Numbered from the stretch's first letter, positions 49,705 to 61,795 are shown. The stretch: 64,000 bases of DNA from Thermus brockianus (GCF_001880325.1 NZ_CP016312.1:1736001-1800000), one strand, 5' to 3'. Notes: generated from the sequence alone by a model not told the origin. Program-made: numbers and translations.

Positions 49705-50837
49705 GCCGCACCTCCCACCATGGCCACGATGGCCTTGGCCGCTTCTATGGACGTGGGGTACATGTAGATGGGCTTGCCTTCCAGAAGCCGCTTGGCCTCC
49801 TCCTCGGCGGTGCCCGCCACCCGCATGACCACCGGCTTGGTGAGGAGGCCTTCCTCCAGGGCCCGGATCACCCCCTTGGCCACCTCGTCCGCCCGGGTGA
49901 TGCCGCCGAAGATGTTGATGAAGACCCCCTTCACATCGGAATCTTTAAGGACCACCTTGAGGGCGTTGTAAACCACCTCGGCCTTGGCCCCGCCCCCGAT
50001 GTCCAGGAAGTTGGCGGGCCTTCCCCCCACCCGGTTCACCAGGTCCAGGGTGTACATCACAAGCCCCGCCCCGTTCCCGATGATGCCGATGTTGCCGTCC
50101 AGCTTCACGTAGGCGAAGCCGTAGTTGCTGGCCTCCACCTCCAGGGGGTGTTCCGCCTCAATCTCCCTTAGCTCCGCCAAATCGGGGTGGCGGAAGAGGG
50201 CGTTGTCGTCCAGGACGATTTTGGCGTCGGCGGCCACCACCTGGCCGTCCGGGGTCACCACCAGGGGGTTGATCTCGGCGATGGAGGCGTCCACCCCCTC
50301 GTAGGCCCGGTAGAGGGCCACCAGGACCTGGGCCAGCTTGTTGAGGTTGCCCTCGAGGCCCGCCCGCTTTACCATCTCCCGGGCCTCAAAGGCACGGAAT
50401 CCCTTGTGGGGGTCAATCCAGAACTTGTGGATGGCCTCGGGGCGCGCCGCCGCCACCTCCTCAATGTCCACGCCCCCCTCCTTGGAGAGCATGAGGACCA
50501 CCCGCTTTTGCGCGCGGTCCAGGATGAGGCCGGCGTAGTACTCCTTGGCGATGTCCACCGCCTCGGCCACCAGGACCTTTTTCACCGTGAGGCCCTTGAT
50601 GTTCATGCCCAGGATGGCCTGGGCCTTCTCGTAGGCCTCCTGGGGGGTGTCGGCGAGCTTCACCCCGCCCGCCTTACCTCTCCCGCCCACGTGCACCTGG
50701 GCCTTGATGACCACCCGCTTGCCGAACTCCTCAGCGATGCGCTTCGCCTCGTCCGGGGTGTAGGCCACCTTGCCGGGCGGCACCGGCACCCCGTAGCGGG
50801 CCAGGATTTCCTTGGCTTGATACTCGTGCAGGTTCAA
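49701..50837 (-). CDS. sucC: Succinyl-CoA synthetase beta subunit
   Basis: 378 residues from TTG 50837, chosen because GGAGGTGG lies 5 nt upstream and [11 protein letters not shown] is the usual family start. ATP-grasp domain ([20 protein letters not shown]) and a C-terminal CoA-ligase domain ([18 protein letters not shown]). Forms the ADP/GDP-dependent enzyme with SucD, encoded 4 nt overlapping. Confidence 0.95.
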   Translation of the reverse strand: MNLHEYQAKEILARYGVPVPPGKVAYTPDEAKRIAEEFGKRVVIKAQVHVGGRGKAGGVKLADTPQEAYEKAQAILGMNIKGLTVKKVLVAEAVDIAKEYYAGLILDRAQKRVVLMLSKEGGVDIEEVAAARPEAIHKFWIDPHKGFRAFEAREMVKRAGLEGNLNKLAQVLVALYRAYEGVDASIAEINPLVVTPDGQVVAADAKIVLDDNALFRHPDLAELREIEAEHPLEVEASNYGFAYVKLDGNIGIIGNGAGLVMYTLDLVNRVGGRPANFLDIGGGAKAEVVYNALKVVLKDSDVKGVFINIFGGITRADEVAKGVIRALEEGLLTKPVVMRVAGTAEEEAKRLLEGKPIYMYPTSIEAAKAIVAMVGGAA

Positions 50838-50928
50838 GCTCCACCTCCTCGGCCGGCCAAGGCCGAGGGGCATTATACCCTTCTTGGGCCGGCGTTTGAG
50901 GTATAGGCTTTGGGGGAAAGGAGGAGGT

Positions 50929-51519
50929 ATGGCGAGGGGAGGGTGGGTCCTGGGGCTTTCGTTGGTGCTGTTAGGCCTCGTGCTCCTACTGCAGGCTTTG
51001 GGGGTGGCGGCTGGGCGTTGGCTGGTGGCCCTCTTTTGGGTGGCGGCGGGGGCCGGGTTTATGGGGGCCTACGTCCGGGAGCGGTACTGGTGGGCGGCCA
51101 TCCCTGGCTTGGGGCTTTTGGGCCTGGGCGTTGCGGTGTTGCTGGAGGGGTGGGCCTGGGCGGGAAGCCTTTTTCTCCTCGGGCTTGGGGCGGGGTTTGG
51201 CGCGGCTTACCTGGCGGACCGGACCCAGTGGTGGGCCTTGATTCCCGGGGGCATCCTCCTTTCCCTTGCGGGGGTGGCCCTCGTGGAAGGGGTTTTCCCG
51301 GGTACCGAGGCGGGTTGGCTGCTCTTTCTGGGTATGGCCGCTACCTTTGGGTTGCTCTTCGTTCGTGGTCAGAGCTGGGCCCTTTGGCCCGCCTTGGGGG
51401 TGCTGGTGCCTCTTGGGTTCACCTACGAGCTCCTACGCTTTCTTTTGGCCTACGCCTTCCCCTTGGCCTTGATTGGGGTAGGGGGGTATCTTCTCTGGCG
51501 CAGCCTGCGTGGGCCCTAA
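50929..51519 (+). CDS. Multi-spanning membrane protein of unknown function
   Basis: 196 residues from ATG 50929, with AAAGGAGGAGG upstream. Six or seven helices; an internal repeat ([22 protein letters not shown], then [22 protein letters not shown]) suggests duplication. No family recognised. Divergent from sucC; its stop abuts that of the convergent PIN-TRAM gene. Confidence 0.75.
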   Translation: MARGGWVLGLSLVLLGLVLLLQALGVAAGRWLVALFWVAAGAGFMGAYVRERYWWAAIPGLGLLGLGVAVLLEGWAWAGSLFLLGLGAGFGAAYLADRTQWWALIPGGILLSLAGVALVEGVFPGTEAGWLLFLGMAATFGLLFVRGQSWALWPALGVLVPLGFTYELLRFLLAYAFPLALIGVGGYLLWRSLRGP

Positions 51520-52524
51520 CTAGGCTTCCGCCGCAGGGCGGGCAAAGAAGAGGCGGCCCACCTGGGTTTGGATGGCCTGGGTCACCACCACCTCAATCTC
51601 CTGCCCCCGGTAGCGGATTCCCCCGTCCACCACCACCATGGAACCGTCCTCCAGATAGCCCACCCCTTGGTGGGGCTCCTTCCCTTCTTTGAGAATCAGG
51701 AGCTTCAGGGTGTCCCCCACCTGGAGCTGGGGCCTTAGGGCCTGGGCCAGGGCCTGCACGGAAAGGGCCTTCACCCCGTAGATGCGGGCCATCTGCAGGA
51801 GGGCGAGGTCGTTGCTCACGAGGGCGGCCCCCAGGTCCCGGGCCAGGAAGAGGAGCTTCTCGTCCACGCTTTCCCCCTTCGGGGTTTCCTCCAGGACCTC
51901 GAGGGGAACGTGTTCCTTGAGCTTTTCCAAGGCCTCGAGGCCCCGCCTGCCCTTGGCCCGCTTAAGGGGGTCTTGGCTGTCGGCGAAGTGTTGGAGCTCT
52001 TTGAGCACGAAGTGGGGCACATAGAGGGGTCCTTCCAAAAACCCCGTGGCCGCCACCTCGGCGATGCGCCCGTCCACCAGGACGCTGGTGTCCAAGAGCT
52101 TGCCCCCTTTGGCCCTTTCCGGCCGGGGCAGGCGCAGGTAGTCCCGGTAGCCCAGGGCTAGGTAGGAGAAAAGCCCCACCAAAAAGAGGGCGAGGAGGAG
52201 GCTATGGTAAGGGGAGAAGCCCGGTACCTGGGAGAGGAGGGTGGTGAGGAGGACCGTAAGGAGCAGGCCGAGGGTGGCCCCCAGGGTCAGGGCCACGGGC
52301 ACCTCAGGGGGGAGCTCCGTCAGGCGGCGCAGGGGTTTTTCTGCCAAGGCTTCCAGCCGTGGGACGAAGATGACACCGGCGAGAAAGCCGGCCAGGAAGA
52401 GGTAGAGCCGGTTGAGGGAAAGGAGGCCGGCGGAGCGGGGGAGGAGGCCCAACCCCTCCAGGGCCACCGCCAGCTGGTAACCCAAAAAGCCAAAAAGGAG
52501 GTACAGGAAGGCCCGGCCGCTCAT
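51520..52524 (-). CDS. Membrane-anchored PIN-TRAM protein (YacL-like)
   Basis: 334 residues. Four N-terminal transmembrane helices (to about 125), a PIN ribonuclease domain beginning KLLDTSVLVDGRIAEVA with conserved acids, and a C-terminal TRAM domain (LQVGDTLKLLILKEGKEPHQGVGYL). Probable RNase at the membrane; targets unknown. Its ATG overlaps the radA stop (ATGA). Confidence 0.88.
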   Translation of the reverse strand: MSGRAFLYLLFGFLGYQLAVALEGLGLLPRSAGLLSLNRLYLFLAGFLAGVIFVPRLEALAEKPLRRLTELPPEVPVALTLGATLGLLLTVLLTTLLSQVPGFSPYHSLLLALFLVGLFSYLALGYRDYLRLPRPERAKGGKLLDTSVLVDGRIAEVAATGFLEGPLYVPHFVLKELQHFADSQDPLKRAKGRRGLEALEKLKEHVPLEVLEETPKGESVDEKLLFLARDLGAALVSNDLALLQMARIYGVKALSVQALAQALRPQLQVGDTLKLLILKEGKEPHQGVGYLEDGSMVVVDGGIRYRGQEIEVVVTQAIQTQVGRLFFARPAAEA

Positions 52525-53789
52525 GCTAGGTACCTCTCCACGGCCTCCTTCAGGCCACGGGTGTTCCCGGGATGGAGGAAGCGGGAAAACCCTGCCCGCT
52601 CCCCCTCCTTAAGCCGCCTTTCCAGGCCCACCACGCTCCGCACCTCGCCGAGAAGCCCCACCTCCCCCACCACCGCCAGCTCCTGGGGAAGGGGCTTCCC
52701 CACCACCGCAGAATACACCGCCAGGGCCACGGCCAAATCCAGCCCAGGGTCCAGCACCCGAAGCCCCCCCGCCAGGTTCACGTAGACGTCCAGGTTGCCC
52801 AGGGGGAGGTCTAGCCGCCTTTCCAACACGGCGAGGACCATGTCCACCCGCCTCCCGTCCAGGCCCTGCACCACCCGGCGGGGGGCGGGGAAGGGGGTCT
52901 TGGCCGCCAGGGCCTGGACCTCGAGGGCCAAGGCCCGCTCCCCGGCCAAGGCCAGGGCGATGGCGCTTCCCGGCACCCCTAAAGGCCTTTCCAGGAGGAA
53001 GGCCTCGGAGGGGTTTTTCACCTCCACAAGCCCCGTTTCCTCCATGCGGAAAACCCCAAGCTCCCCCACGGGGCCAAAGCGGTTCTTGGCGCTCCGGAGG
53101 ATCCGGTAGACCCCGGCGGTTTCCAGGTAAAGGGTGGCGTCCACGGCGTGCTCCACGCTCTTGGGCCCCGCCACCACCCCTTCCTTCGTCACGTGCCCCA
53201 CCAGGACCACCGCCGTGCCCGTGGCCTTGGCGAAGCGCACGAAGGCCCCCGTGGCCTCGCGCACCGCCACCAGGCTCCCGGGGCTTCCCCCCGCCTCAAT
53301 GGTCTGGATGGAGTCCACGAAAAGGGCCTCCGGCGGCTTGCGCTCCAAGAGGGCTAAGAGGGGTTCTAGGCGCGTTTCCTTAAGGAGGAGAAGCGCATCC
53401 AGGCCGAGCCGCCGGGCCCGGAGCTTGATCTGCGCCGGGGACTCCTCCCCGGCCACGTAGTACACCTCCCGGCCCATGCGCTTGGCCATCTCCAAGAGAA
53501 GGGTGCTCTTGCCCACCCCAGGCTCCCCCCCGAGGAGCACCACCTCCCCCGGGACAAACCCCCCGCCCAGTACCCGGTCCACCTCGGCAAGCCCCGAGGA
53601 AAAGCGCCGCTCCTCCCCTTCGTCCACCTGGGCAAGGGAGAGGAGGGGGGCCGCTTCCTTGGGGACCTCCCGGCGGGCGATGGGGGCCACCTCCTGGAAG
53701 CTTCCCCAGGCTCCGCACCCCGGGCACCGCCCCAGGGGCTTGGGCGTGCGGTAACCGCACTCCACGCAGGCGTATGTGCTCTTGGCCAT
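52521..53789 (-). CDS. radA: DNA repair protein RadA
   Basis: 422 residues from ATG 53789. Zinc finger Cys8-x2-Cys11...Cys22-x2-Cys25; RecA-like core with GGEPGVGKSTLLLEMA; the RadA mark KNRFG in SAKNRFGPVGELGVF; C-terminal Lon-like domain (VNLAGGLRVLDPGLDLAVALAV). Promotes branch migration in recombination. Follows clpC by 56 nt. Confidence 0.95.
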   Translation of the reverse strand: MAKSTYACVECGYRTPKPLGRCPGCGAWGSFQEVAPIARREVPKEAAPLLSLAQVDEGEERRFSSGLAEVDRVLGGGFVPGEVVLLGGEPGVGKSTLLLEMAKRMGREVYYVAGEESPAQIKLRARRLGLDALLLLKETRLEPLLALLERKPPEALFVDSIQTIEAGGSPGSLVAVREATGAFVRFAKATGTAVVLVGHVTKEGVVAGPKSVEHAVDATLYLETAGVYRILRSAKNRFGPVGELGVFRMEETGLVEVKNPSEAFLLERPLGVPGSAIALALAGERALALEVQALAAKTPFPAPRRVVQGLDGRRVDMVLAVLERRLDLPLGNLDVYVNLAGGLRVLDPGLDLAVALAVYSAVVGKPLPQELAVVGEVGLLGEVRSVVGLERRLKEGERAGFSRFLHPGNTRGLKEAVERYLA

Positions 53790-53845
53790 GGTCAAAAAGA
53801 GGGGAAAGGGCCCTAAAACCCTTTCCCGCACCCTGCGCTACCCAT

Positions 53846-56056
53846 CTACACCAGAAGCTCCTCGCCCTCCACCTCGTGGAAGGCCAGGTGGTCCTCCTCC
53901 ACGGTCACGTAAAGCCGCCCCGTGGGCTTTTTCAGGAGGGCCAGGGAGAGGGGGTCTTCGATGCGCTCCCGGATCACCCCGCGGATGGCCCGGGCGCTTC
54001 CCGTCTTGGGGGCCTGCTCCACCACGAAGCGGGCCACCTCGGGGGCAAAGGCCACCTCTATGTCCCGGCTCTTCAGCTCCTTCTGGATGTCTTCCAGCAT
54101 AAGCCGGGCCACCTGGACCAACTCCTCCTCCGTGAGGGGGCGGAAGCGGATCACCTCGTCCAGGCGGTCCAAGAATTCGGGGGTGAAGAGGGCCTTCAAG
54201 GGAGACTCGGTGTCCACCTCCCTACTGGTAAAGCCGATGGCGGGGCCCACGTTGTAGCCGGTGTTGGAGGTCATGATGAGGATGACGCGGCGGAAGTCCA
54301 CGGTGCGCCCCATGCCGTCCGTGAGGCGGCCTTCGTCCAGGACCTGGAGGAAGGTGTTGTAGATGTCGGGGTGGGCCTTTTCAATCTCGTCCAGGAGGAC
54401 CACGCTAAAGGGCTGGCGGCGCACCGCCTCCGTGAGGCGGCCTCCTTGCTCGTAGCCCACGTAGCCGGGCGGGGCCCCGATGAGCTTGGAGATGGAGTGG
54501 GGTTCCTGGAACTCGGACATATCAAAGCGGATGAGGGCCCGCTCCGAGCCGAAGAGCACCTCGGCCAGGGCTTTGGCCAGTTGGGTTTTGCCCACGCCGC
54601 TTTGCCCCACGAAGAGGAAGCTCGCCGCCACCCGGGTCCGGCCGCCCAGGCCCACCCGGGCCCTCCTTAAGGCGCTCGCCAGGGCGCGGATGGCCTCCTC
54701 CTGGCCCACCACCCGCTTCCGCAGCTCCTCTTCCAGGCGCATGAGCTTCTCGTCGTCCTTGTCGTCCACGTAGACCCCGCCCCAGGAGTCCACCACCGCC
54801 TCAATGTCCTCCCGGGTCACCACGGGGGTGCCGTCCTCCTCCTCGGCCACGGGCAGGCCCAAGGAGGCGTTGAGGCGCACCCTCGAGGCCGCCTCGTCAA
54901 TGAGGTCAATGGCCTTATCGGGGAAGTTGCGCCCGGGAAGGGAGCGGATCCCGATTTTGACCGAAAGCTCCAGGATCTCGTCCGGGATGATGACCCCGTG
55001 GTGGGCCTCGTAGCGGGGGCGGAGGCCCTTCAAGATTTCCAAGGTCTCCTCGGGGGAGGGTTCTAGGACGATAACCGGTTGGAAGCGGCGTTCCAGGGCG
55101 GCGTCCTTTTCAATGTAGCGGTGGTACTCCCCGGTGGTGGTGGCCCCAATCACCTGGATCTCTCCCCGGGCCAGGGCGGGCTTCAGGATGTTGGCGGCGT
55201 CCAGGGTACCCTCGGCCCCTCCGGCCCCGATGAGGGTGTGGAGCTCGTCAATGAAGGCGATGACCTTAGCGTTTTTGAGCTCTTCAATGATTTGGCGGAG
55301 CCTTTCCTCAAACTCGCCCCGGTACTTGGTGCCCGCCACCACCCCGGCGAGGTCAATGGCCACCACCCTGGCTCCCCGCAGGATGGGGGGAACCCGGCCC
55401 TCCACGATGGCCTGGGCCAGGCCCTCCACGATGGCGGTCTTGCCCACCCCGGGGTCGCCGATGAGGACGGGGTTGTTCTTGGTGCGCCGGGCGAGAATCT
55501 GGATGACCCGGTTGATCTCCTCCTGGCGGCCGATGACGGGGTCCAGCTTCCCTTCCCGGGCCTCCTTGGTGAGGTCGCGGCCGTACTCGTCCAGGAAGGG
55601 GGTGTTCACCGGCTTCTCCCGCTCCCGGCCTTCGGCCATGGACAGGACCCGCCAGCGGATGGCGTCCACGTCCTTGGCGAAGTGGGAGAGGATGCGGTAG
55701 GCGATCCCGTCTCCCTCGCGGATGATGCCCAAAAGGATGTGCTCCGTGCCGATGACCGAGGCGCCCATGTTGCGGGCCTCGGCGCTGGCCAGCTCCATGA
55801 CCCGCCTCGCCCTGGGGGTGATGGCGGGGGGCTCGCCCGTGCGGCTCCCCTCACCCCGGCCCACCAGCTCCTCCACCATGCGGCGCATGGCCTCGAGGCT
55901 CGCCCCGTACTCCTGGAGGATGCGGGCCGCGGTGCCCCCCTCGCGCATCAGGCCCAGGAGGAGGTGCTCCGGGCCGATCATGGAGTGGCCTAAGCGGCTC
56001 CCCTCCTCCCTTGCGTAGTGAAAGACCAGCCTGGCGCGGTCGTCGTACCTGTTCAT
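53846..56056 (-). CDS. clpC: ClpC-type AAA+ unfoldase lacking the middle domain
   Basis: 736 residues. Two Clp N-repeats (1-145), AAA1 with [18 protein letters not shown]2 with [16 protein letters not shown], and an IGF tripeptide ([10 protein letters not shown]) for docking to ClpP. Between RVRLNAS and [11 protein letters not shown] only about 15 residues occur, where ClpC of Bacillus has a coiled M-domain of roughly 65 residues. It therefore lacks the MecA-type adaptor site. Ribosome site AGGGGAG and TAGAAT 17 nt upstream. Confidence 0.9.
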   Translation of the reverse strand: MNRYDDRARLVFHYAREEGSRLGHSMIGPEHLLLGLMREGGTAARILQEYGASLEAMRRMVEELVGRGEGSRTGEPPAITPRARRVMELASAEARNMGASVIGTEHILLGIIREGDGIAYRILSHFAKDVDAIRWRVLSMAEGREREKPVNTPFLDEYGRDLTKEAREGKLDPVIGRQEEINRVIQILARRTKNNPVLIGDPGVGKTAIVEGLAQAIVEGRVPPILRGARVVAIDLAGVVAGTKYRGEFEERLRQIIEELKNAKVIAFIDELHTLIGAGGAEGTLDAANILKPALARGEIQVIGATTTGEYHRYIEKDAALERRFQPVIVLEPSPEETLEILKGLRPRYEAHHGVIIPDEILELSVKIGIRSLPGRNFPDKAIDLIDEAASRVRLNASLGLPVAEEEDGTPVVTREDIEAVVDSWGGVYVDDKDDEKLMRLEEELRKRVVGQEEAIRALASALRRARVGLGGRTRVAASFLFVGQSGVGKTQLAKALAEVLFGSERALIRFDMSEFQEPHSISKLIGAPPGYVGYEQGGRLTEAVRRQPFSVVLLDEIEKAHPDIYNTFLQVLDEGRLTDGMGRTVDFRRVILIMTSNTGYNVGPAIGFTSREVDTESPLKALFTPEFLDRLDEVIRFRPLTEEELVQVARLMLEDIQKELKSRDIEVAFAPEVARFVVEQAPKTGSARAIRGVIRERIEDPLSLALLKKPTGRLYVTVEEDHLAFHEVEGEELLV

Positions 56057-56104
56057 GCTCCCCTCTACCTCACATTCTAGCCTAAGCCCTGGCCCTTCGT
56101 GGGT

Positions 56105-56134
56105 TTGCGCCCCCGCTCACCTTGGCCTTAAGAT
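56105..56134 (+). promoter_or_regulatory. glyS promoter
   Basis: TTGCGC (56105-56110), 18-nt spacer, TAAGAT (56129-56134). Confidence 0.45.
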
Positions 56135-56171
56135 GCCCTTTAACCGGGGCTTGGCCCCTTGGGGAGGAGAG

Positions 56172-57692
<1,521 letters not shown>

Positions 57693-57698
57693 TACCAT
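57693..57698 (+). promoter_or_regulatory. -10 box of leaderless asd mRNA
   Basis: TACCAT straddling the glyS stop codon, 7 nt before ATG 57706. Confidence 0.4.
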
Positions 57699-57705
57699 GG
57701 GCGGC

Positions 57706-58701
57706 ATGAGGGTAGCCGTGGTGGGGGCCACGGGGGCCGTGGGGCAGGAAATCCTCAAGGTCCTCGAGGCCCGCAACTTTCCCCTAAGCGACCTGAGGCT
57801 CTACGCCTCCCCCCGCTCCGCTGGGAAGCGCCTGGCCTTCAAGGGGGAGGAAATCCCCGTGGAGCCCTTGCCCGAGGGTCCCCTGCCCGCCGATCTTATT
57901 CTGGCGAGCGCCGGCGGGGCGCTTTCCAAGGCCCTCGCTCCCCGTTGGGTGGAGGGGGGTGCGGTGGTGGTGGACAACTCCAGCGCCTTCCGCTACGAGC
58001 CCTGGGTGCCTCTGGTGGTGCCCGAGGTGAACCGGGAGGCCATCTTCCGCCACCAGGGGATCATCGCCAACCCCAACTGCACCACGGCCATCCTGGCCAT
58101 GGCCCTTTGGCCCCTGCACCGGGCCTTTCGGGCCAAGCGGGTGGTGGTGGCCACCTACCAGGCGGCCTCGGGGGCGGGAGCGAAGGGGATGGAGGAGCTT
58201 CTCAGGGAAACCCACCGCTTTCTCCACGGGCAAACCCCGGAGGCCGAGGTCTTCGCCCACCCCCTTCCCTTCAACGTCATCCCTCACATAGACGCTTTCC
58301 AGGAAAACGGCTACACCCGGGAGGAGATGAAGGTGGTGTGGGAGACCCACAAGATCTTTGGGGACGACTCCATCCGTATCAGCGCCACCGCGGTGCGGGT
58401 CCCCACCCTCAGGGCGCACGCGGAAGCGGTGAGCGTGGAGTTCGCCGAGCCCGTGACCCCCGAGGCGGCGCGGGAGGTCTTAAGGCAGGCCCCCGGGGTG
58501 GAGGTGGTGGACGAGCCTTTGGCCAAGCGCTACCCCATGCCCCTCACCGCCAGCCACAAGTGGAACGTGGAGGTCGGGCGGGTCCGCCAAAGCCTCGCCT
58601 TTGAGAACGGCCTGGACTTTTTCGTGGTGGGGGACCAGCTCCTAAAGGGAGCGGCCCTCAACGCCGTGCAGATCGCCGAGGAGTGGCTTAAGGGCGCCTG
58701 A
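57706..58701 (+). CDS. asd: Aspartate-semialdehyde dehydrogenase
   Basis: 331 residues from ATG 57706 (ATG 57697 is an alternative). [19 protein letters not shown] binds [20 protein letters not shown] has the nucleophile Cys; [12 protein letters not shown] the substrate Arg and His. Makes aspartate semialdehyde for lysine, threonine and methionine synthesis. The end overlaps convergent tlyA by 14 nt. Confidence 0.95.
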   Translation: MRVAVVGATGAVGQEILKVLEARNFPLSDLRLYASPRSAGKRLAFKGEEIPVEPLPEGPLPADLILASAGGALSKALAPRWVEGGAVVVDNSSAFRYEPWVPLVVPEVNREAIFRHQGIIANPNCTTAILAMALWPLHRAFRAKRVVVATYQAASGAGAKGMEELLRETHRFLHGQTPEAEVFAHPLPFNVIPHIDAFQENGYTREEMKVVWETHKIFGDDSIRISATAVRVPTLRAHAEAVSVEFAEPVTPEAAREVLRQAPGVEVVDEPLAKRYPMPLTASHKWNVEVGRVRQSLAFENGLDFFVVGDQLLKGAALNAVQIAEEWLKGA

Positions 58702-59395
58702 GCCAAAGCCAGACCTCCCGGTTCCCCTCCTTGCCCGGGAGGGGGCTTTCCTTTTCCCCGAGTACCTGGAAGCCCAAAGCTTCCGCCCTTTCCCGCACCC
58801 GGCGGAGGGCTTCCCGCCGAAGGCCTTCGTCCCGCACCACCCCCGTGTGGGCTCCCGGCCAGAGCTCAAACTGGGGCTTGACCAGGACCAAAGCGTCCCC
58901 TCCGGGCCTGAGGAGTTCTAAGGCCTTGGGCAGGAGAAGGGTGGAGGAGATAAAGGACACATCCATGACCAGGAGGTCCACGGGCTCGGGGAGGTGGAGG
59001 GTGCGGGCGTCCTGCTCCTCCAGGCTCACCACCCGGGGGTCCTGGCGCAAGGTGGGGTGGAGCTGCCCCTTCCCCACGTCCACGGCGTAGACCCGCCGCG
59101 CCCCCCTTTCCAAAAGCACCTGGGTGAACCCTCCCGTGCTCGCCCCCACGTCCACCGCCACCTTGCCCGCCACGTCCAGGGGGAAGGCCTCCAGGGCCCC
59201 CAGGAGCTTGTGGGCGCCCCGGCTCACGTACCGGGCCTCCTCCAAGACCTCCACCCGGGCCCCCTCGGGCACGGGGAAGGCGGGCTTCGCCACCACCTTC
59301 CCCTCCACCCGCACCTTGCCCTGGACGATGAGGGCTTTGGCCTTCTCCCGGCTTTCCGCAAGGCCCTTTTCCACTAGGTACCGGTCCAGGCGCAC
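58688..59395 (-). CDS. tlyA: TlyA family rRNA 2'-O-methyltransferase
   Basis: 235 residues from GTG 59395. N-terminal S4 RNA-binding domain ([19 protein letters not shown]), then an FtsJ-type methyltransferase with [21 protein letters not shown] (AdoMet site) and [14 protein letters not shown]. Relatives methylate 16S and 23S rRNA; older annotation as haemolysin is misleading. GATAAT ends 7 nt before the start. Confidence 0.9.
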   Translation of the reverse strand: MRLDRYLVEKGLAESREKAKALIVQGKVRVEGKVVAKPAFPVPEGARVEVLEEARYVSRGAHKLLGALEAFPLDVAGKVAVDVGASTGGFTQVLLERGARRVYAVDVGKGQLHPTLRQDPRVVSLEEQDARTLHLPEPVDLLVMDVSFISSTLLLPKALELLRPGGDALVLVKPQFELWPGAHTGVVRDEGLRREALRRVRERAEALGFQVLGEKESPLPGKEGNREVWLWLRRP

Positions 59396-59401
59396 GGAAG
59401 G

Positions 59402-59408
59402 TATTATC
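59402..59408. promoter_or_regulatory. Overlapping divergent -10 boxes of two leaderless genes
   Basis: On plus TATTAT (59402-59407) lies 6 nt before GTG 59414; on minus GATAAT (59408-59403) lies 7 nt before GTG 59395. One AT-rich heptamer serves both directions. Confidence 0.55.
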
Positions 59409-59413
59409 TACCC

Positions 59414-59725
59414 GTGGAGCCCGAGCTTTCCGGGGTTTGGTACGTGTTGGAGGGGGAGCCGGGGGAGCACCTGGTGGTGGAGGCCCTGGGCCAGCGGCTT
59501 TCCGGGATTTGGACGCGCCGGGAGCTGGCCGAGGCCTTCCTCGCCCATCATCCCCACCTAGGGATGCGGGTGAGCCCCTTGGAAAGCCCGGCCCTGAAGG
59601 AGGCCTTTCTTCGGGCCTTGGGGATGCTCCAGGTGGAAGCGGTCATGGTGGACTACCGGCCTGGGGGGCACCGGGCCCAGGTGGCCAAGGTGGTGGAACT
59701 CTTAAAGGAGGTGCGGCGTGCGTAG
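59414..59725 (+). CDS. Conserved-looking hypothetical protein
   Basis: 103 residues from GTG 59414. Alpha/beta composition (VWYVLEGEPGEHLVVEALGQ, then helices and VEAVMVDYRPGG). No family recognised; no signal peptide. Overlaps the next gene by 8 nt, so the two are coupled. Confidence 0.65.
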   Translation: MEPELSGVWYVLEGEPGEHLVVEALGQRLSGIWTRRELAEAFLAHHPHLGMRVSPLESPALKEAFLRALGMLQVEAVMVDYRPGGHRAQVAKVVELLKEVRRA

Positions 59726-60146
59726 GGTTGTGGCGCTTCTTGGGGTTCTTTTGGCCTTGGGGCTAGCCCAGCGGGCGGAGGTGAGCCTGGGTAGCCCCTT
59801 CGGGGTGCAGGGGGGTGTGCGCTTCCCCCTGGTGCCCCTTGTGCTGGACGGGCGGGTCTATGGGGGGGTGGGCCTCGAGGCCCTGGGGGGAGGGATGGAC
59901 CTTCTCCTCAAGCTTCCCCTCACCGACCTCTACCTGGGCCTGGGGGCCTTCTACGGCACGGGGCCCGCCCTGAGCTTCCCCGGGGATGCCCGCGGCCAGG
60001 GGGGGGTGCGGGCGGTCTTGGGCACCTGGCTCAACCTGCCCCTGCCCCTCCTCGGGGCCTACCTGGAGGTCCACCCCACCTATTACCTAACCCCCACCCA
60101 GGGCTTCGGGGTGGGGGCGGCCTTGGGCCTCAGCGTGGGCCTTTAG
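59718..60146 (+). CDS. Secreted beta-rich protein, possible small outer-membrane barrel
   Basis: 142 residues from GTG 59718, AAAGGAGGTG upstream. Signal peptide MRRVVALLGVLLALGLAQ. The mature part is a run of short alternating hydrophobic strands with glycine turns (GVRFPLVPLVLDGRVYGGVGLEALGGG, cut into strands of 8-10), as in small barrels. No named family. Its stop overlaps convergent glnS by 4 nt. Confidence 0.65.
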   Translation: MRRVVALLGVLLALGLAQRAEVSLGSPFGVQGGVRFPLVPLVLDGRVYGGVGLEALGGGMDLLLKLPLTDLYLGLGAFYGTGPALSFPGDARGQGGVRAVLGTWLNLPLPLLGAYLEVHPTYYLTPTQGFGVGAALGLSVGL

Positions 60147-61789
60147 GCCTTGTACCCCTCCTTGAGGGGGACGATGCGGTTTAGGACCAGGGCGCCGGGC
60201 CTCGAGTCCACGGGGTCCTGCCAGAAGTAGCCCAGGCGTTCCAGCTGGTAACGGGTGTCCTTGGGGTCTTGGGCGAGGCTGGGCTCCACGTAGCCCCGCT
60301 TCACCACCAAGGCCTCGGGGTTCAGGTTCTTCAGGAAGTCCCCGCCCTCCTCCGGGTCCTTGGTGAGGAAAAGCCGGTTGTAGAGGCGGAACTCCACGGG
60401 TAGGGCGTGGCGGGCGGAAACCCAGTGGATGACCCCTTTCGGTTTGACCCCATCTTCCGGGTTGGCCCCCAGGGTCCCGGGGACGATGCGGGCCTTGAGG
60501 AGCTTCACCTCGCCTCCCTCTTCCACCACGTCCTCCAGCTCTATCACGTAGGCGTGGCGGAGGCGCACCCGCTGCCCTGGGGCGAAGCGCTTCCAGCCCT
60601 TGGGAGGGTTGAGGGCGAAGTCCGTGCGCTCAATGTAGAGTTCTGGGGAAAAGGGCAGGGGACGGGTGCCCTCCTTGGGGATGTCCCGGGGCCAGTAGGG
60701 GGCCTCGATCCACTCCTCCCCGTGGTAGTTGGTGAGGAGGATCTTGAGAGGCTCCAGCACCCCCAGAACCCGGGGGGCGATGGGGTTCAGGTCGTCTCGC
60801 ACCACCTCCTCAAAGAGGTCCATCTCAATGAGGGCCTCGTTGCGGGAGATCCCCGTGCGCCGCACGAACTCGAGGATGGCCTCGGGCCGCACCCCCCGCC
60901 TGCGAAGGGCCCTTAAGGTGGGAAGCCTGGGGTCGTCCCAGCCCGAGACGTACCCTCCTTCCACCAGCCGGATGAGCTTGCGCTTGGAGAGGACCGTGTG
61001 GCTCAGGTCCAGCCGGGCGAACTCGTACTGGTAGGGCCTGGGCGCCTCGGGCAGGCCGCACTTCCCCTTGAGGTTCTCAATGACCCAGTCGTAGACCGCC
61101 CGGTTGTTCTCAAACTCCAGGGTGCAGAGGGAGTGGGTCACGCCCTCAATGAAGTCCTCGAGGGGATGGGCGTAATCGTACATGGGGTAGATGACCCACT
61201 GGTCCCCCGCGTGGTAGTGGGGGGCGTGGACGATGCGGTAAAGCACCGGGTCCCGCAGCTTGAAGTTGGGATGGGCGGGGTCAATCTTGGCCCTTAGGAC
61301 CCGGCTTCCCGTGGGGAACTCTCCCCGGCGCATCCTTTCAAAGAGCTCCAGGTTTTCCTCCACGCTCCGTTCCCGGTAGGGGCTCGGCTTGCCCTGGGCC
61401 CTGAGGGCGCTCATCTCCTCCTCGGAAAGGTCGTCCACGTAGGCCTTGCCCTCTTGGATGAGGACCAGGGCGCATGCGTACATCGTTTCAAAGTAGTCCG
61501 AGGCGTAAAGGACCCTACTCGGCGTGAAGCCCAGCCAGCGCACGTCCTCCTCAATGGCCCGGGCGTACTCCTCCTTCTCCGTTTCGGGGTTGGTGTCGTC
61601 GTAGCGGAGGTTGCACTCCCCGCCAAAGTCCAGGGCAAGGCCGAAGTTGAGGACGATGCTCCGGGCGTGCCCGATGTGCAGGTAACCGTTGGGTTCGGGG
61701 GGGAAGCGGGTGAGGAGCCTGGGGTACTTTCCCTCCTTGAGGTCCCGCGCCACGATTTCGGTGATGAAGCATTCCGGGACGAGGCCCAT
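60143..61789 (-). CDS. glnS: Glutaminyl-tRNA synthetase
   Basis: 548 residues. Class I synthetase with HIGH at 38-41 (PEPNGYLHIGHARS) and a KMSKS variant in TVLSKRKLIRLVEGG; LRYDDTNPETEKEEYARAIEEDVRWLGF is a GlnRS/GluRS block and the all-beta C-terminal anticodon domain fits GlnRS. Charges tRNA-Gln directly. TAGACT ends 6 nt before ATG 61789. Confidence 0.94.
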   Translation of the reverse strand: MGLVPECFITEIVARDLKEGKYPRLLTRFPPEPNGYLHIGHARSIVLNFGLALDFGGECNLRYDDTNPETEKEEYARAIEEDVRWLGFTPSRVLYASDYFETMYACALVLIQEGKAYVDDLSEEEMSALRAQGKPSPYRERSVEENLELFERMRRGEFPTGSRVLRAKIDPAHPNFKLRDPVLYRIVHAPHYHAGDQWVIYPMYDYAHPLEDFIEGVTHSLCTLEFENNRAVYDWVIENLKGKCGLPEAPRPYQYEFARLDLSHTVLSKRKLIRLVEGGYVSGWDDPRLPTLRALRRRGVRPEAILEFVRRTGISRNEALIEMDLFEEVVRDDLNPIAPRVLGVLEPLKILLTNYHGEEWIEAPYWPRDIPKEGTRPLPFSPELYIERTDFALNPPKGWKRFAPGQRVRLRHAYVIELEDVVEEGGEVKLLKARIVPGTLGANPEDGVKPKGVIHWVSARHALPVEFRLYNRLFLTKDPEEGGDFLKNLNPEALVVKRGYVEPSLAQDPKDTRYQLERLGYFWQDPVDSRPGALVLNRIVPLKEGYKA

Positions 61790-61795
61790 AACCCA

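Noticed and set aside
58642..58869. Short frame between asd and tlyA
   Set aside because: asd and tlyA overlap tail to tail here; no space or signals for another gene.
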